Shown in pieces: positions 1 through 8,707 of a stretch of DNA of 64,000 nucleotides. Within the stretch, counting starts at the first letter, position 1; each line of letters opens with the position of its first letter. The notes under the pieces were generated by a model. That model was not told where the DNA came from. It did no database searches and was given only the letters and a program-made list of their open reading frames with translations. Location of the stretch: the NCBI RefSeq assembly GCF_003053845.1, contig NZ_QAYG01000006.1, positions 1-64,000 on the forward strand. Direction: 5' to 3'. The DNA is from Breoghania corrubedonensis. Lineage in GTDB: Bacteria > Pseudomonadota > Alphaproteobacteria > Rhizobiales > Stappiaceae. The translations under genes and the position numbers were made by a program.

Positions 1-146
1 CTGTTCAATCGTAGCTACTAGGCGCTAACAAAACCACTTCCAGTGGTTCAAGCGCAGCGTTTCAAACCTCCACCTCGGGTGGAGGTCACTGACTTTGCGC
101 AGGTGCTGAGAACGCGGCTTCCCCAAACGCGAAAAAAGCGATCCGG
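1..146. other. Non-coding left edge with two hairpins
   Basis: No gene is visible before the stop codon of the first CDS. Two compact hairpins follow one another: ACCAC-TTCCA-GTGGT near 35-49 and ACCTCCACC-TCG-GGTGGAGGT at 67-87. Consecutive subterminal hairpins are typical of IS200/IS605-family ends, but they could equally be a terminator or attenuator of a gene outside the window. No transposase is in view, so the element call stays open. Confidence 0.35.
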
Positions 147-1058
147 CTATCCGCCAGTCCCTCCCGCCAGATCAACGAGCGTCGCCGCGATCCGGTCGCG
201 TTCTTTCGTCAGACCCTTGTAGTCGAGTTGCGCCGCATCGAGCGCCAGAAGCTGGCGACACAGGCTTGCCGCGAGCCGGGGCCCTTCGGGATGTTTCGCA
301 AAGGCCGTGAACGGATCGACGTGAATGCGGATGGTGAAGAGCACGTCGCCCGATCGCGGCAACCGGCGCAACGTCTGGCGTTCCACGCGGACGAAGAGAT
401 CATGCGCGCCCTGGTCGACCTGCGCCTCCAGCGACTTGGCGAAGGGGTGGTGCAGATCGTCGTCGCCGTAGATCGACCAGTTGAGCCGCCACACGGGTGA
501 ACCGGGAGAAATGTTGTCGAAGATGCGCGCGACGATGGCGCCCATGCGGCCGTTGTTGAAGCCGGGTACGTTGTCGTGGATCGCCGGCATGCCCTGGCCG
601 AATTTTTCTCTCAGTGACCAGGACGAAGGAAAGCACAGCGCGCCGGCAACCAGCCGGTAGCCGTCGCGCCCCTTGCGCATGATCACCAGATCCTCCTGCA
701 CGAGGAGGGCGGCGAGCTTCAGCGGCGCGTCGGCGAAATCAGCCATCCGGTATGTCTCGCCCGTCGCCGCGATATGGATCGCGCCGTTTTCCACCGTGTA
801 GAGATGGGGGAAGTGGCGGGGCAGATGGTCGAGCAGGAGGGCAAGCACTTCCGCCTGCGCGTCCAGCGTTTGGGGTTCGGCGCCAAAGACGGCGGTCTCG
901 TCGGCTGTGAAGAGGCGGGTCTTCTCGGCCAGATAGGCCGGCAGGCGGTCATCGATCTCGATCCAGTCGTCGAGGTCGAGAGGGGCGAGGCCGACGGAGA
1001 ACGGCTGCTTTGAGCCGTCGTAGGGCATGTGGGGGAAAAGCGTGCGGGCGTGCGTCAT
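147..1058 (-). CDS. DUF3445 / heme-dependent oxidative N-demethylase-like protein
   Basis: The 303-residue product fits the DUF3445 family (heme-dependent oxidative N-demethylase alpha-subunit-like), full length for that family. The recognisable blocks are the N-terminal PHMPYDGSKQPFSVGLAPL and the central FPSSWSLREKFGQGMPAIH. Characterised relatives take methyl groups off small amines with a heme cofactor; the substrate here cannot be read from sequence. It has no signal peptide or membrane segment. An in-frame TTG lies 12 codons upstream, but the ATG at 1058 is preferred because the family begins close to this point; neither has a strong ribosome binding site. It lies downstream of the peptidase gene on the same strand, separated by repeats and a hairpin, so it may have its own promoter. 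Confidence 0.8.
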   Translation of the reverse strand: MTHARTLFPHMPYDGSKQPFSVGLAPLDLDDWIEIDDRLPAYLAEKTRLFTADETAVFGAEPQTLDAQAEVLALLLDHLPRHFPHLYTVENGAIHIAATGETYRMADFADAPLKLAALLVQEDLVIMRKGRDGYRLVAGALCFPSSWSLREKFGQGMPAIHDNVPGFNNGRMGAIVARIFDNISPGSPVWRLNWSIYGDDDLHHPFAKSLEAQVDQGAHDLFVRVERQTLRRLPRSGDVLFTIRIHVDPFTAFAKHPEGPRLAASLCRQLLALDAAQLDYKGLTKERDRIAATLVDLAGGTGG

Positions 1059-1120
1059 GGCCCATTTTAAGGGGGCATTCGCATCGATACGCAAGGACCA
1101 GATGACGCCGGGGATGGAGC

Positions 1121-1165
1121 CAGGGAGGGAGCGGGCAGGCCAGGGAGGGAGCGGGCAGGAGGGAG
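1121..1165. repeat. Two-copy 20-bp tandem repeat
   Basis: The unit CAGGGAGGGAGCGGGCAGGC at 1121-1140 is repeated at 1141-1160 with one change, and a partial GGGAGG follows. It is non-coding and lies between the DUF3445 gene and the peptidase gene. A recent slippage or unequal-crossover duplication is the simplest reading. Confidence 0.75.
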
Positions 1166-1181
1166 GCGCCCATCGGGCACC

Positions 1182-1233
1182 ATCCCTCCACCGTCATCAC
1201 CCGGCAAAGTCCGGGCAATGACGGTGGAGGGAT
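1182..1233. repeat. Perfect 16-bp-arm hairpin, possible terminator of the peptidase gene
   Basis: ATCCCTCCACCGTCAT at 1182-1197 is exactly inverted at 1218-1233, and the loop carries a further CCCGG/CCGGG pair around CAAAGT. It lies 28 bases past the stop of the minus-strand peptidase gene, so it could end that transcript, but there is no U-tract. A related hairpin with the same GGC-TTTGT-CC type core occurs at 49971-50004, which favours a dispersed repeat. Confidence 0.6.
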
Positions 1234-1261
1234 CAGTGCGGTCGGGTGGAGCTGTTCCCGT

Positions 1262-3088
1262 CTATTCCATGGCGTCCAGTTCGCCGATCATCCGCTCGAT
1301 CATCGACAGTCCCTTGTTCCAGAAGGCGGGATCGGCGGCGTTGAGGCCGAAGGGGGCGAGAAGTTCGGAGTGGTGCTTGCTGCCACCGGCCTTCAGCAGG
1401 TTGAAATACTTTTCCTGGAAGCCCGTCTCCGCCTCCTCGTAGACCGCATAGAGGGAATTCACCAGACAGTCGCCGAAGGCATACGCGTAGACGTAGAAGG
1501 GCGAGTGGATGAAGTGCGGGATGTAGGTCCAGAACGTCTCGTAGCCTTGAGCGAAGGTGAAGACCGGTCCCAGGCTCTCGCGCTGGACGTCGAGCCAGAT
1601 CTCGCCGAGACGGTCGGACGTCAGCTCGCCCTCGCGGCGCTCCAGATGGACGCGGCGCTCGAAGGTGTAGAAGGCGATCTGGCGCACCACGGTGTTGAGC
1701 ATGTCCTCCACCTTGGAGGCGAGCATGATCTTGCGGTGGTGATCGTCCTTCGCTTTCGCCAGCAGCGAGCGGAAGGTCAGCATCTCGCCGAAGACGGAGG
1801 CGGTCTCGGCCAATGTGAGCGGGGTGGGGGCCATGAGCGCGCCGTTCGGACCGGCCAGCACCTGGTGAACGCCATGGCCAAGCTCATGGGCGAGCGTCAT
1901 CACGTCCCGCGTCTTGCCCTGGTAGTTGACGAGCACGTAGGGGTGGGCGGAGGGAACCGTCGGATGGGCAAAGGCGCCCGGCGCCTTGCCGGGGCGCACG
2001 GGGGCGTCGATCCAGCCGTTGTCGAAGAAGCGCTTGGCGATGCCGGCCATGTCGGGCGAGAAACCGGCATAGGCGTCAAGCACCGTCGCCCTGGCCTCGT
2101 CCCAGGGGATCTTGCGGTCGTCCGCCCTGGGCAGCGGGGCGTTGCGGTCGTAGTGCATCAGGGTGTCGAGGCCAAGCCACTTCGCTTTCATCGCGTAGTA
2201 GCGGTGCGACAGGCGCGGATAGGCCTCGTGCACGGCGGAGACCAGTGCGTCGACCACCTCGCGTTCCACCCGGTTGGCGAGATGGCGGCTGTCTGCGACG
2301 TCTTCGAAGCCGCGCCAGCGGTCGGAGATCTCCTTGTCCTTGGCCAGCGTGTTGGTGATCAGCGTGAAGGTGGAGAGGTTTTCGCCGAAGACCTTCGCCA
2401 GAGCCTCACCGGCCTCCTTGCGCTTTTCGCGGTCCGGGTCCTGCATGAGGTTGAGCGTGGCCTCTACGCCGAGCGACTGCCCGCCGACCTCGAATTTCAG
2501 TGAAGAGATCGTCTCGTCGAAGAGGCGGTTCCAGGCGGCGCGGCCGGTCGCGGACTTCTCGTGGAAGAGCTGCTCGACACGGTCCTCCAGCTGGAAGGGC
2601 CGCTCCTTGCGGATGTCGTCGAACCACGGCTTGTAGTGGGCGAGTTCCGCGTTCGCCATGGCGGCGTCGAGAACCGCGTCCTCGATACGGTTCAGCTCCA
2701 GTTCGAAGAACAGGAGGCTCGTGCCGGCGGTCGTCAGCTTGTCCTGCACGTCGCCGTAGAATTTCTGCCGTTTGGGATCCGTGGTCTGGCCGGAATAGAC
2801 AAGGCCGGCAAAGGAGATCAGGCGGCCGAGCAGTTCCTGCAGCGCTTCGTAGTCCTTCACCGCCCTGGCAAGGCCTGCCGCATCCGCGCGCGCCAGCCCC
2901 TCCAGCTTGCCCTTGTGCGCCGTCTCGAAGGCGCGTGCATCGTCGATCGCCTTTGAGAGATCAGCCTTGACGCTCGGGTCGTCGATCGCGGGGTAGAGGT
3001 CGGTGAGGTTCCATTCCGGCAGAGAGCCGAGACTTGTGCTGTCGGCGCCGGTGGCGGCCGGGGAGAAGGCGGGATCGGTCAGGGACAT
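1262..3088 (-). CDS. pepF: M3 family oligoendopeptidase F
   Basis: Zinc metallopeptidase of family M3, 608 residues, cytoplasmic, expected to cleave short oligopeptides. The HExxH motif is visible as HELGHGVH with the first His near residue 401; the third ligand Glu should be in the following TLAETASVFGEM helix. The N-terminal half is helical, as in PepF proteins. The ATG at 3088 is chosen because GGAG sits 6 bases upstream and the protein then begins MSLTDPAF. The reading frame stays open for another 27 codons to an ATG at 3169, which would add a basic hydrophobic stretch without a good ribosome binding site. The divergent neighbour is the sigma-54 response regulator. Confidence 0.92.
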   Translation of the reverse strand: MSLTDPAFSPAATGADSTSLGSLPEWNLTDLYPAIDDPSVKADLSKAIDDARAFETAHKGKLEGLARADAAGLARAVKDYEALQELLGRLISFAGLVYSGQTTDPKRQKFYGDVQDKLTTAGTSLLFFELELNRIEDAVLDAAMANAELAHYKPWFDDIRKERPFQLEDRVEQLFHEKSATGRAAWNRLFDETISSLKFEVGGQSLGVEATLNLMQDPDREKRKEAGEALAKVFGENLSTFTLITNTLAKDKEISDRWRGFEDVADSRHLANRVEREVVDALVSAVHEAYPRLSHRYYAMKAKWLGLDTLMHYDRNAPLPRADDRKIPWDEARATVLDAYAGFSPDMAGIAKRFFDNGWIDAPVRPGKAPGAFAHPTVPSAHPYVLVNYQGKTRDVMTLAHELGHGVHQVLAGPNGALMAPTPLTLAETASVFGEMLTFRSLLAKAKDDHHRKIMLASKVEDMLNTVVRQIAFYTFERRVHLERREGELTSDRLGEIWLDVQRESLGPVFTFAQGYETFWTYIPHFIHSPFYVYAYAFGDCLVNSLYAVYEEAETGFQEKYFNLLKAGGSKHHSELLAPFGLNAADPAFWNKGLSMIERMIGELDAME

Positions 3089-3341
3089 GATTGCTCCGAA
3101 AAGAACGTTGAGCGGAAGCTTCCGCCGGATTTGTGGGAGGCTTCGGAAGGATTGGTCGGCCATGAACATAATGCCATCCGCGCCACTTCCAACAGGGGGA
3201 AGCTCCGAATGCCGTTGCGGGCAAGTCTAATGGCCGGTTTGGATATTTGTTAACCGACGACGATCACTATGGTTCGAAATGATACAGCCGAGGGGCGCCG
3301 ATTCGTGAAACGGCCGGATCGATGCGGACGCGGCACGGGAG

Positions 3342-4928
3342 ATGTCTGATCGCATGAGTGGACGTATTCTGATCGTCGATGACGACCCGGTCCAGCGCCG
3401 GCTTCTGGAAGAGGCTGTCACCCGCTTCGGCTATTCCTCCCGGGTGGTGGAAAACGGGGTCGAGGCGCTTCAGGTGCTGCGCGCGCCGGAAGGCGGCGAC
3501 ATCGATCTGGTCATTCTCGATCTCGTGATGCCCGAACTCGACGGCTACGCCGTTTTGGAAAAGATGCGTGGCGACGGCAATTCCACGCCCGTCATCGTGC
3601 AGACGGCGCAGGCCGGCATCGACACGGTCGTGGGTGCCATGCGCGCCGGCGCGCAGGACTTCGTGGTCAAGCCGATCGGGCCGGAGCGGCTGGAAGTCTC
3701 CATCCGCAACGTGCTGAAGGTCTCCGCGCTGGAGGACGAGATCGTCCGCTTCCGCAAGTCGGCCGCCGGCACGCTCACTTTCTCCGACATCATCACCCGT
3801 TCGCCCTCGATGGAACGCGTCATCCGGCTCGGCGAACGCGCGGCCTCATCGCACATCCCGATCCTGATCGAAGGCGAATCCGGTGTCGGCAAGGAACTGA
3901 TCGCGCGCGCCATCCAGGGCCAGAGCGACCGCGCCGCCAAGCCCTTCGTCACCGTCAATTGCGGGGCGATCCCCGAAAACCTTGTGGAATCGATCCTGTT
4001 CGGTCACGAGAAGGGCGCCTTCACGGGCGCCGTCGACAAGCATGTCGGCAAGTTCCAGGAAGCCCATGGCGGCACGCTGTTTCTCGATGAGGTTGGCGAA
4101 TTGCCGCTCGACGTGCAGGTCAAGCTGCTGCGCGCCCTGCAGGAAGGCGAGATCGATCCCGTCGGCGCGCGCAGGCCGCAGAAGATCGACTTCCGGCTGA
4201 TCTCGGCCACCAACCGGCGGCTGATGGATCTGGTCAAGGAAGGGCGCTTCCGCGAGGATCTCTATTACAGGCTCAACGTCTTTCCGATCTGGATCCCGCC
4301 GCTGCGCGACCGCCTGGAGGACATTCCGGAACTAACGCGTCATTTCCTGGCGCGCTTTGCCGCGGAAGAGCACAAGTCCAAGGTCTCCACCGTGGCGCCG
4401 GAAACGGTGGCGCTGCTGCAGTCCTACGACTGGCCGGGAAATATCCGCCAGCTGGAGAACGCGGTTTTCCGTGCCGTCGTGCTTTGCGACGATACCTGCC
4501 TGAGGCCGGATGACTTTCCCCAGGTCCAGGCCAATTGCGCCTCGCGCGGAGCGGGAGGGGGGCAGGGGGGAGAACCCCGCATCGACGCGCCACTGATCGC
4601 GGGCGAACCGGCCATCAGACCGGACGACGCCGCGGGCGAACGGAGCGGGGAGCACGCGGGCGCGGCCGCCCTGTGGAAGGCGCAAGGGTCCTTTGCCGGT
4701 TTCACGGACGGTTCCGTGCCGTTCGGCTTCCTGCGCGCGCTCGACAGGAACGGTCACGTCCAGACGCTTGAATGCGTCGAACGCGACATGATCGTCACCG
4801 CGATCGACCACTATGGCGGACGCATGGCGGAAGTCGCGCGCAGACTCGGGATCGGTCGATCGACCCTTTATCGAAAGTTGAAGGATTACGGTCTGGAAGC
4901 CTCCAACGGACAGGACGCTGCGGAATAG
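3342..4928 (+). CDS. Sigma-54-dependent NtrC-family response regulator
   Basis: A 528-residue regulator with three domains: receiver (about 7-125, phosphoacceptor Asp60 in VILDLVMP, conserved Lys110), AAA+ sigma-54 activator domain (about 150-380, Walker A GESGVGKE at 178-185, GAFTGA loop at 225-230, Walker B GTLFLDE at 244-250) and a C-terminal Fis-type helix-turn-helix (AEVARRLGIGRSTLYRKLKD). The intact GAFTGA loop implies it can activate RNA polymerase with sigma-54. About 70 low-complexity Gly/Ala/Asp-rich residues separate AAA+ and HTH, longer than usual. No sensor kinase is adjacent, so its partner and targets are unknown. GGGAG abuts the ATG at 3342; an internal ATG at 3354 has the same site at longer spacing and is a possible start. 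Confidence 0.93.
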   Translation: MSDRMSGRILIVDDDPVQRRLLEEAVTRFGYSSRVVENGVEALQVLRAPEGGDIDLVILDLVMPELDGYAVLEKMRGDGNSTPVIVQTAQAGIDTVVGAMRAGAQDFVVKPIGPERLEVSIRNVLKVSALEDEIVRFRKSAAGTLTFSDIITRSPSMERVIRLGERAASSHIPILIEGESGVGKELIARAIQGQSDRAAKPFVTVNCGAIPENLVESILFGHEKGAFTGAVDKHVGKFQEAHGGTLFLDEVGELPLDVQVKLLRALQEGEIDPVGARRPQKIDFRLISATNRRLMDLVKEGRFREDLYYRLNVFPIWIPPLRDRLEDIPELTRHFLARFAAEEHKSKVSTVAPETVALLQSYDWPGNIRQLENAVFRAVVLCDDTCLRPDDFPQVQANCASRGAGGGQGGEPRIDAPLIAGEPAIRPDDAAGERSGEHAGAAALWKAQGSFAGFTDGSVPFGFLRALDRNGHVQTLECVERDMIVTAIDHYGGRMAEVARRLGIGRSTLYRKLKDYGLEASNGQDAAE

Positions 4929-5275
4929 GCCAGGTGCGACATTGTTGCCCCTGGGTTTCCTGCCGCAAAATCGCCTGTTTGCCATGTTGATTGGGCGCCT
5001 GTTGGCTGGGCATGATCGTTTCTGCGTCGTCGGGACCGTTGGTTCGGTCCATTCATCGCATCGGTTTTCTCCGCCTCATCGAATAAGACTCGGCGGGACG
5101 AACGCGACCTGCCCGCCTTTCGGCGACGATTTCGTCCAAGTTCCAAATACGGTAAATACTCGTTAACCGAGTCTGTCGTATTTTAATGATACTCGGGGGT
5201 GTTGGGGTGCCGGGTCCGAATGGTTGGCGATATGATTTCGCCACCTCGCGGCAGAATGCGAGAAAGACATTGAGC
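4929..5275. other. Intergenic region upstream of the DUF882 gene
   Basis: About 350 bases with no gene I can support. The last 50 bases are AT-rich (GTTAACCGAG at about 5162 and TATTTTAATGATAC at 5179-5192), the most promoter-like part. I searched by eye for a -24/-12 sigma-54 promoter (GG-N10-GC with TGGCAC/TTGC character) and saw none. No clear terminator follows the response regulator gene. Confidence 0.5.
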
Positions 5276-7051
5276 GTGTATCTGCTCCGCTTCCCGCTGA
5301 GTGCTGCGGCGCGCGCCATCTTCGTTGGCGTAGTCGTGACTCTCGTCTCCCTTGCCGGGCTCGTCGCCGAGGCGGCAGCCGAGACACGTTCCCTGAAGCT
5401 CTACAACAATCACACCGGCGAACGCGCGACGATCGTGTTCAAGCGGAACGGCCGCTTCATTCAGTCCGGCCTGCGCGAACTCAACCAGTTCCTGCGCGAC
5501 TGGCGGCGCAACGAAGCGACCAAGATGGATCCCCACCTGTTCGATCTGGTGTGGGAGGTCTATCAGAAGTCCGGTTCGAACGATTACATCCATGTCGTTT
5601 CCGGTTACCGCTCGCCGGCCACCAACAACATGCTGCGCGGCCGCTCTCGCGGCGTTGCCAAGAAAAGCCAGCACATGCGCGGCAAGGCGATGGATTTCTT
5701 CATTCCCGACGCCAATCTCGCAAAGCTGCGCGCCATCGGCTTGCGCATGCAGATCGGCGGCGTGGGCTACTATCCGACGTCGGGCTCGCCTTTCGTCCAT
5801 ATGGATACTGGCAACGTGCGCCACTGGCCGCGCATGACGCGTCAGCAGCTTGCGCGCGTGTTCCCGAACGGCAAGACGATTCACATCCCAACCGATGGCA
5901 AGCCGATGCCCGGCTACAGGCAGGCGCTGGCGGACCTCAAGGCGCGCGGCAGCGGCACCCGTCAGGTGGTTCTGGCCTCCAACGACGACGAGGATGATGA
6001 TACGCCCGAGCGCAGCGCCGGGAACACGCGCGGCCAGTCGCTGACCAACGTCACGGCCAATCCCTCCATCCGGCCCACCCCGGTTGGCGCGAATGTGGGT
6101 GGGGGCAATACCAGCGGCAAGTCGCTGATCGCCTCCCTGTTCGGACGCGGCGGTCCCAGGCCGCCGGCGGAGGTGGGGACGACATCGAGCCCCCGGCCTT
6201 CGCGCGTTGGCCGACAGGACGACAACGGAAATACGGGACGAGGCGACAGCACGCCTGTCGCCGTCGCTATCGCCGATGTCACGCCGCCGGCCAAGCCGGC
6301 CGAGCCGCAGACGCTGACGGCCGTGGCCGATGCAAGTGCCGATATTGGCGCGGATGACCGTGCGGGCACCGCGCCCGCGGAGCGCGCGGCCGAACCGATC
6401 GTGGTGGCGGCACTGCCGCATTCCAAGCCGATGATCCAGCGCGCGGCGCCCGTCGATGCGATCGGCGCAATCGATTCCGTGGTCGATCCCGGCCGGTCGA
6501 CAGGCACGGACAAGGCACCAAACCCCACTCTTGCCGCCTATGCCAGCGGTTCCGAACCCGTGCCGTTGCTGAGGCCACGTCCATCGGTGACGGCCGGCAA
6601 CAACCAGCTTTCGGCCGCCCCGCGAGAGCGGCCTGCGGGCGAAGGTCGGGCTGAGGCCCGCGCCAAGCTTGCTCGGGCCGCGCCGGGCGACGGCGAAGCC
6701 GTTGCCGCCCGGGTGGAAGCCGCGCTAGTCGCCGCGCGCAACAAGGCGGGAAAACCGGCTCCGCGCGCTCCTGTGCTCTCCGGGCGTATTCCCGCCGACG
6801 CTGATCCCTTTGCCCATTTCGCATCGCTGCCAACGTCCAACGACGTGCGCATGATTTCCGGCGATCACAGCACCCGTACCGGCGCGTTCGCGGATCTTCG
6901 CCATCCCGACCAGCGTAAGCTCGGCGTGTTGTTCGGCCGTCCGACCCGGCTTTTCAATGCCGGGTTCCAACGCCAGATCTACGGCGCGCTGCGCACTGAC
7001 CGTTTCGACGGCCCGGCGGTGGTCGCCCTTTCGCTTGTGGCGACGGACTGA
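5276..7051 (+). CDS. Exported DUF882 (peptidase M15-like) cell-wall protein
   Basis: About 591 residues. A hydrophobic segment (AIFVGVVVTLVSLAGLVAEAAA) near the N-terminus looks like a signal peptide ending at AAA-ET. The following 170 residues form a DUF882/YcbK-type domain related to peptidase M15: SQHMRGKAMDFF carries His and Asp metal ligands and FVHMDTGNVRHW the second His. This fits a periplasmic peptidoglycan carboxy- or endopeptidase. From about residue 250 to 500 it is Pro/Ala/Gly-rich and disordered; a short ordered C-terminal block (about 70 residues ending ALSLVATD) follows. The start is uncertain: the frame is open from an ATG at 5186, with TTG at 5270 and GTG at 5276; GTG is chosen because GAGAAAG lies 9 bases before it and the promoter-like DNA overlaps the ATG. 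Confidence 0.85.
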   Translation: MYLLRFPLSAAARAIFVGVVVTLVSLAGLVAEAAAETRSLKLYNNHTGERATIVFKRNGRFIQSGLRELNQFLRDWRRNEATKMDPHLFDLVWEVYQKSGSNDYIHVVSGYRSPATNNMLRGRSRGVAKKSQHMRGKAMDFFIPDANLAKLRAIGLRMQIGGVGYYPTSGSPFVHMDTGNVRHWPRMTRQQLARVFPNGKTIHIPTDGKPMPGYRQALADLKARGSGTRQVVLASNDDEDDDTPERSAGNTRGQSLTNVTANPSIRPTPVGANVGGGNTSGKSLIASLFGRGGPRPPAEVGTTSSPRPSRVGRQDDNGNTGRGDSTPVAVAIADVTPPAKPAEPQTLTAVADASADIGADDRAGTAPAERAAEPIVVAALPHSKPMIQRAAPVDAIGAIDSVVDPGRSTGTDKAPNPTLAAYASGSEPVPLLRPRPSVTAGNNQLSAAPRERPAGEGRAEARAKLARAAPGDGEAVAARVEAALVAARNKAGKPAPRAPVLSGRIPADADPFAHFASLPTSNDVRMISGDHSTRTGAFADLRHPDQRKLGVLFGRPTRLFNAGFQRQIYGALRTDRFDGPAVVALSLVATD

Positions 7052-7202
7052 ACCTCCTCGCGCTTGCGGCCGCGATCCGCTCTTCGTGATCGCGCGTTTC
7101 GCGCTATCACGCGCATTTCCATTGGTATCGCCTCACCCGTCCCCTATCTAGCAGGCTACCGGCGATGTTCCGGGGCGTTCAAAGAGGCGGGGTCTTCAAA
7201 CC

Positions 7203-8585
7203 ATGGCATCTGACAAGCGGCTTCCTCCAGACACCGAGGCCAACCGCCTTTCCGCGCGTGTCGGGCGCTATGCGCGTGTCGGTTCGCAGGTCGGTGGCTT
7301 CGCCGCGCGCATGGCCGGGGCACGGCTCGTGGGCGGCGGGCGCGATCGTGACCGCAACGCGGCAGAATTGAAGGCGATGCTCGGCGGGTTGAAGGGGCCA
7401 CTGATGAAGGTGGCGCAGCTTCTCTCCACCATCCCCGATGCCATCCCCCCGGAATACGCGGCCGAACTTGCCACGCTGCAATCGGCGGCGCCGCCCATGG
7501 GGCGGGCCTTTGTCAAACGGCGCATGGCTGCGGAACTTGGGCGCGACTGGCGTTCGAAATTCGCCGCGTTCGACGAGACCCCCGCCGCCGCCGCCTCACT
7601 CGGCCAGGTTCATGAGGCGCGCTCTCTCGATGGCCGCCGGCTGGCGGTCAAGCTGCAATACCCGGACATGGCCTCGGCCGTGGAGGCGGATCTCAACCAA
7701 CTCGGCGTGATCCTGTCGATCCATCGGCGGATGCGCCCGGCGATCGACACCCGCGAAATCGCGGTGGAACTGGGCGAGCGCGTCCGGGAGGAACTGGACT
7801 ACGCGCGCGAGGCCCGCCACATGGCCGCATATCGGCAGATTTTCGCGGACGAGCCCGCCATCCGCGTGCCCGAGGTGATTGATGAGCTCAGCACCGCACG
7901 GCTGCTCGCCATGGGCTGGCTCGAAGGCCGGCCGCTTCTGGACTACCGCGACCATCCACTGGAGGCGCGCAATGCCATCGCCGCAGCGATGTTCCGGGCG
8001 TGGTGGTATCCCTTTGCCCATGTGGGACTGATCCACGGCGACCCGCATCTCGGCAACTACACGGTTTTTGAGGACGCGGGGGAGCCTTGCGGGATCAACC
8101 TGCTCGATTACGGCTGCATTCGCATCTTTCCCAGCAGCTTCGTCGCCGGCGTGGTCGATCTCTATCGCGGGCTTCTGGCGAATGACGAGGCGCGAATCGT
8201 TCACGCCTACGAGAGCTGGGGTTTCGTCGGACTGTCACGCGAGCTCATCGATACCCTCAATATCTGGGCGCGCTTCATCTATGGGCCGCTGCTGGAGGAT
8301 CGTACCCGCGCGATCGCCGACGGGGTGAGCCCGGCGGAGTATGGGCGGCGGGAAGCCTTCCGGGTCCATCAGGCGCTCAAGGAGCATGGGCCTGTCACCG
8401 TGCCGCGCGAATTCGTCTTCATGGATCGTGCGGCTATCGGTCTCGGCGGGGTCTTTCTACACCTGCGCGCGGAGATGAATTTTTATCGGCTCTTCAACGA
8501 GCAGATAGAACATTTCGATCGCGCCGATGTAGCCGCACGGCAACGCGGGCTGTTGCTCGGCGTCGGATTGCAGCCGGTTGAGTAG
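7203..8585 (+). CDS. ABC1/UbiB-family atypical protein kinase-like ATPase
   Basis: The 460-residue product belongs to the ABC1 (AarF/UbiB/COQ8) family. Visible motifs: KVAQ, replacing the usual KxGQ, near residue 68 in GPLMKVAQLLSTIPDAIPP; the alanine-rich nucleotide loop AAAASLGQVHEAR near 127; VKLQYP with the catalytic Lys; HGDPHLGN catalytic loop near 278; and LLDYGC, replacing DFG. Relatives support ubiquinone biosynthesis by an ATPase activity. There is no C-terminal membrane hairpin like that of UbiB proper, so this is more likely a soluble paralogue, and I leave the gene symbol empty. It is monocistronic by appearance, with GAGGCGGGG about 10 bases before the ATG. Confidence 0.88.
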   Translation: MASDKRLPPDTEANRLSARVGRYARVGSQVGGFAARMAGARLVGGGRDRDRNAAELKAMLGGLKGPLMKVAQLLSTIPDAIPPEYAAELATLQSAAPPMGRAFVKRRMAAELGRDWRSKFAAFDETPAAAASLGQVHEARSLDGRRLAVKLQYPDMASAVEADLNQLGVILSIHRRMRPAIDTREIAVELGERVREELDYAREARHMAAYRQIFADEPAIRVPEVIDELSTARLLAMGWLEGRPLLDYRDHPLEARNAIAAAMFRAWWYPFAHVGLIHGDPHLGNYTVFEDAGEPCGINLLDYGCIRIFPSSFVAGVVDLYRGLLANDEARIVHAYESWGFVGLSRELIDTLNIWARFIYGPLLEDRTRAIADGVSPAEYGRREAFRVHQALKEHGPVTVPREFVFMDRAAIGLGGVFLHLRAEMNFYRLFNEQIEHFDRADVAARQRGLLLGVGLQPVE

Positions 8586-8707
8586 TACCAAAAGAGAATT
8601 CATATTGACCCTGCGGATGCCTTGCGTTTCTTATCAACGCAGTGTCTATCCTTTACGTTCGATTGATTGGATGCGGTTGCCTCAAGGCATTCGCACTGGG
8701 AGGGGAA

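Noticed and set aside
3249-3254. TTAACC motifs upstream of several genes (also near 5163, 17905 and 34635) as CtrA sites
   Set aside because: Each is only a half site; none has the second TTAA at the proper spacing, and TTAACC will occur by chance.
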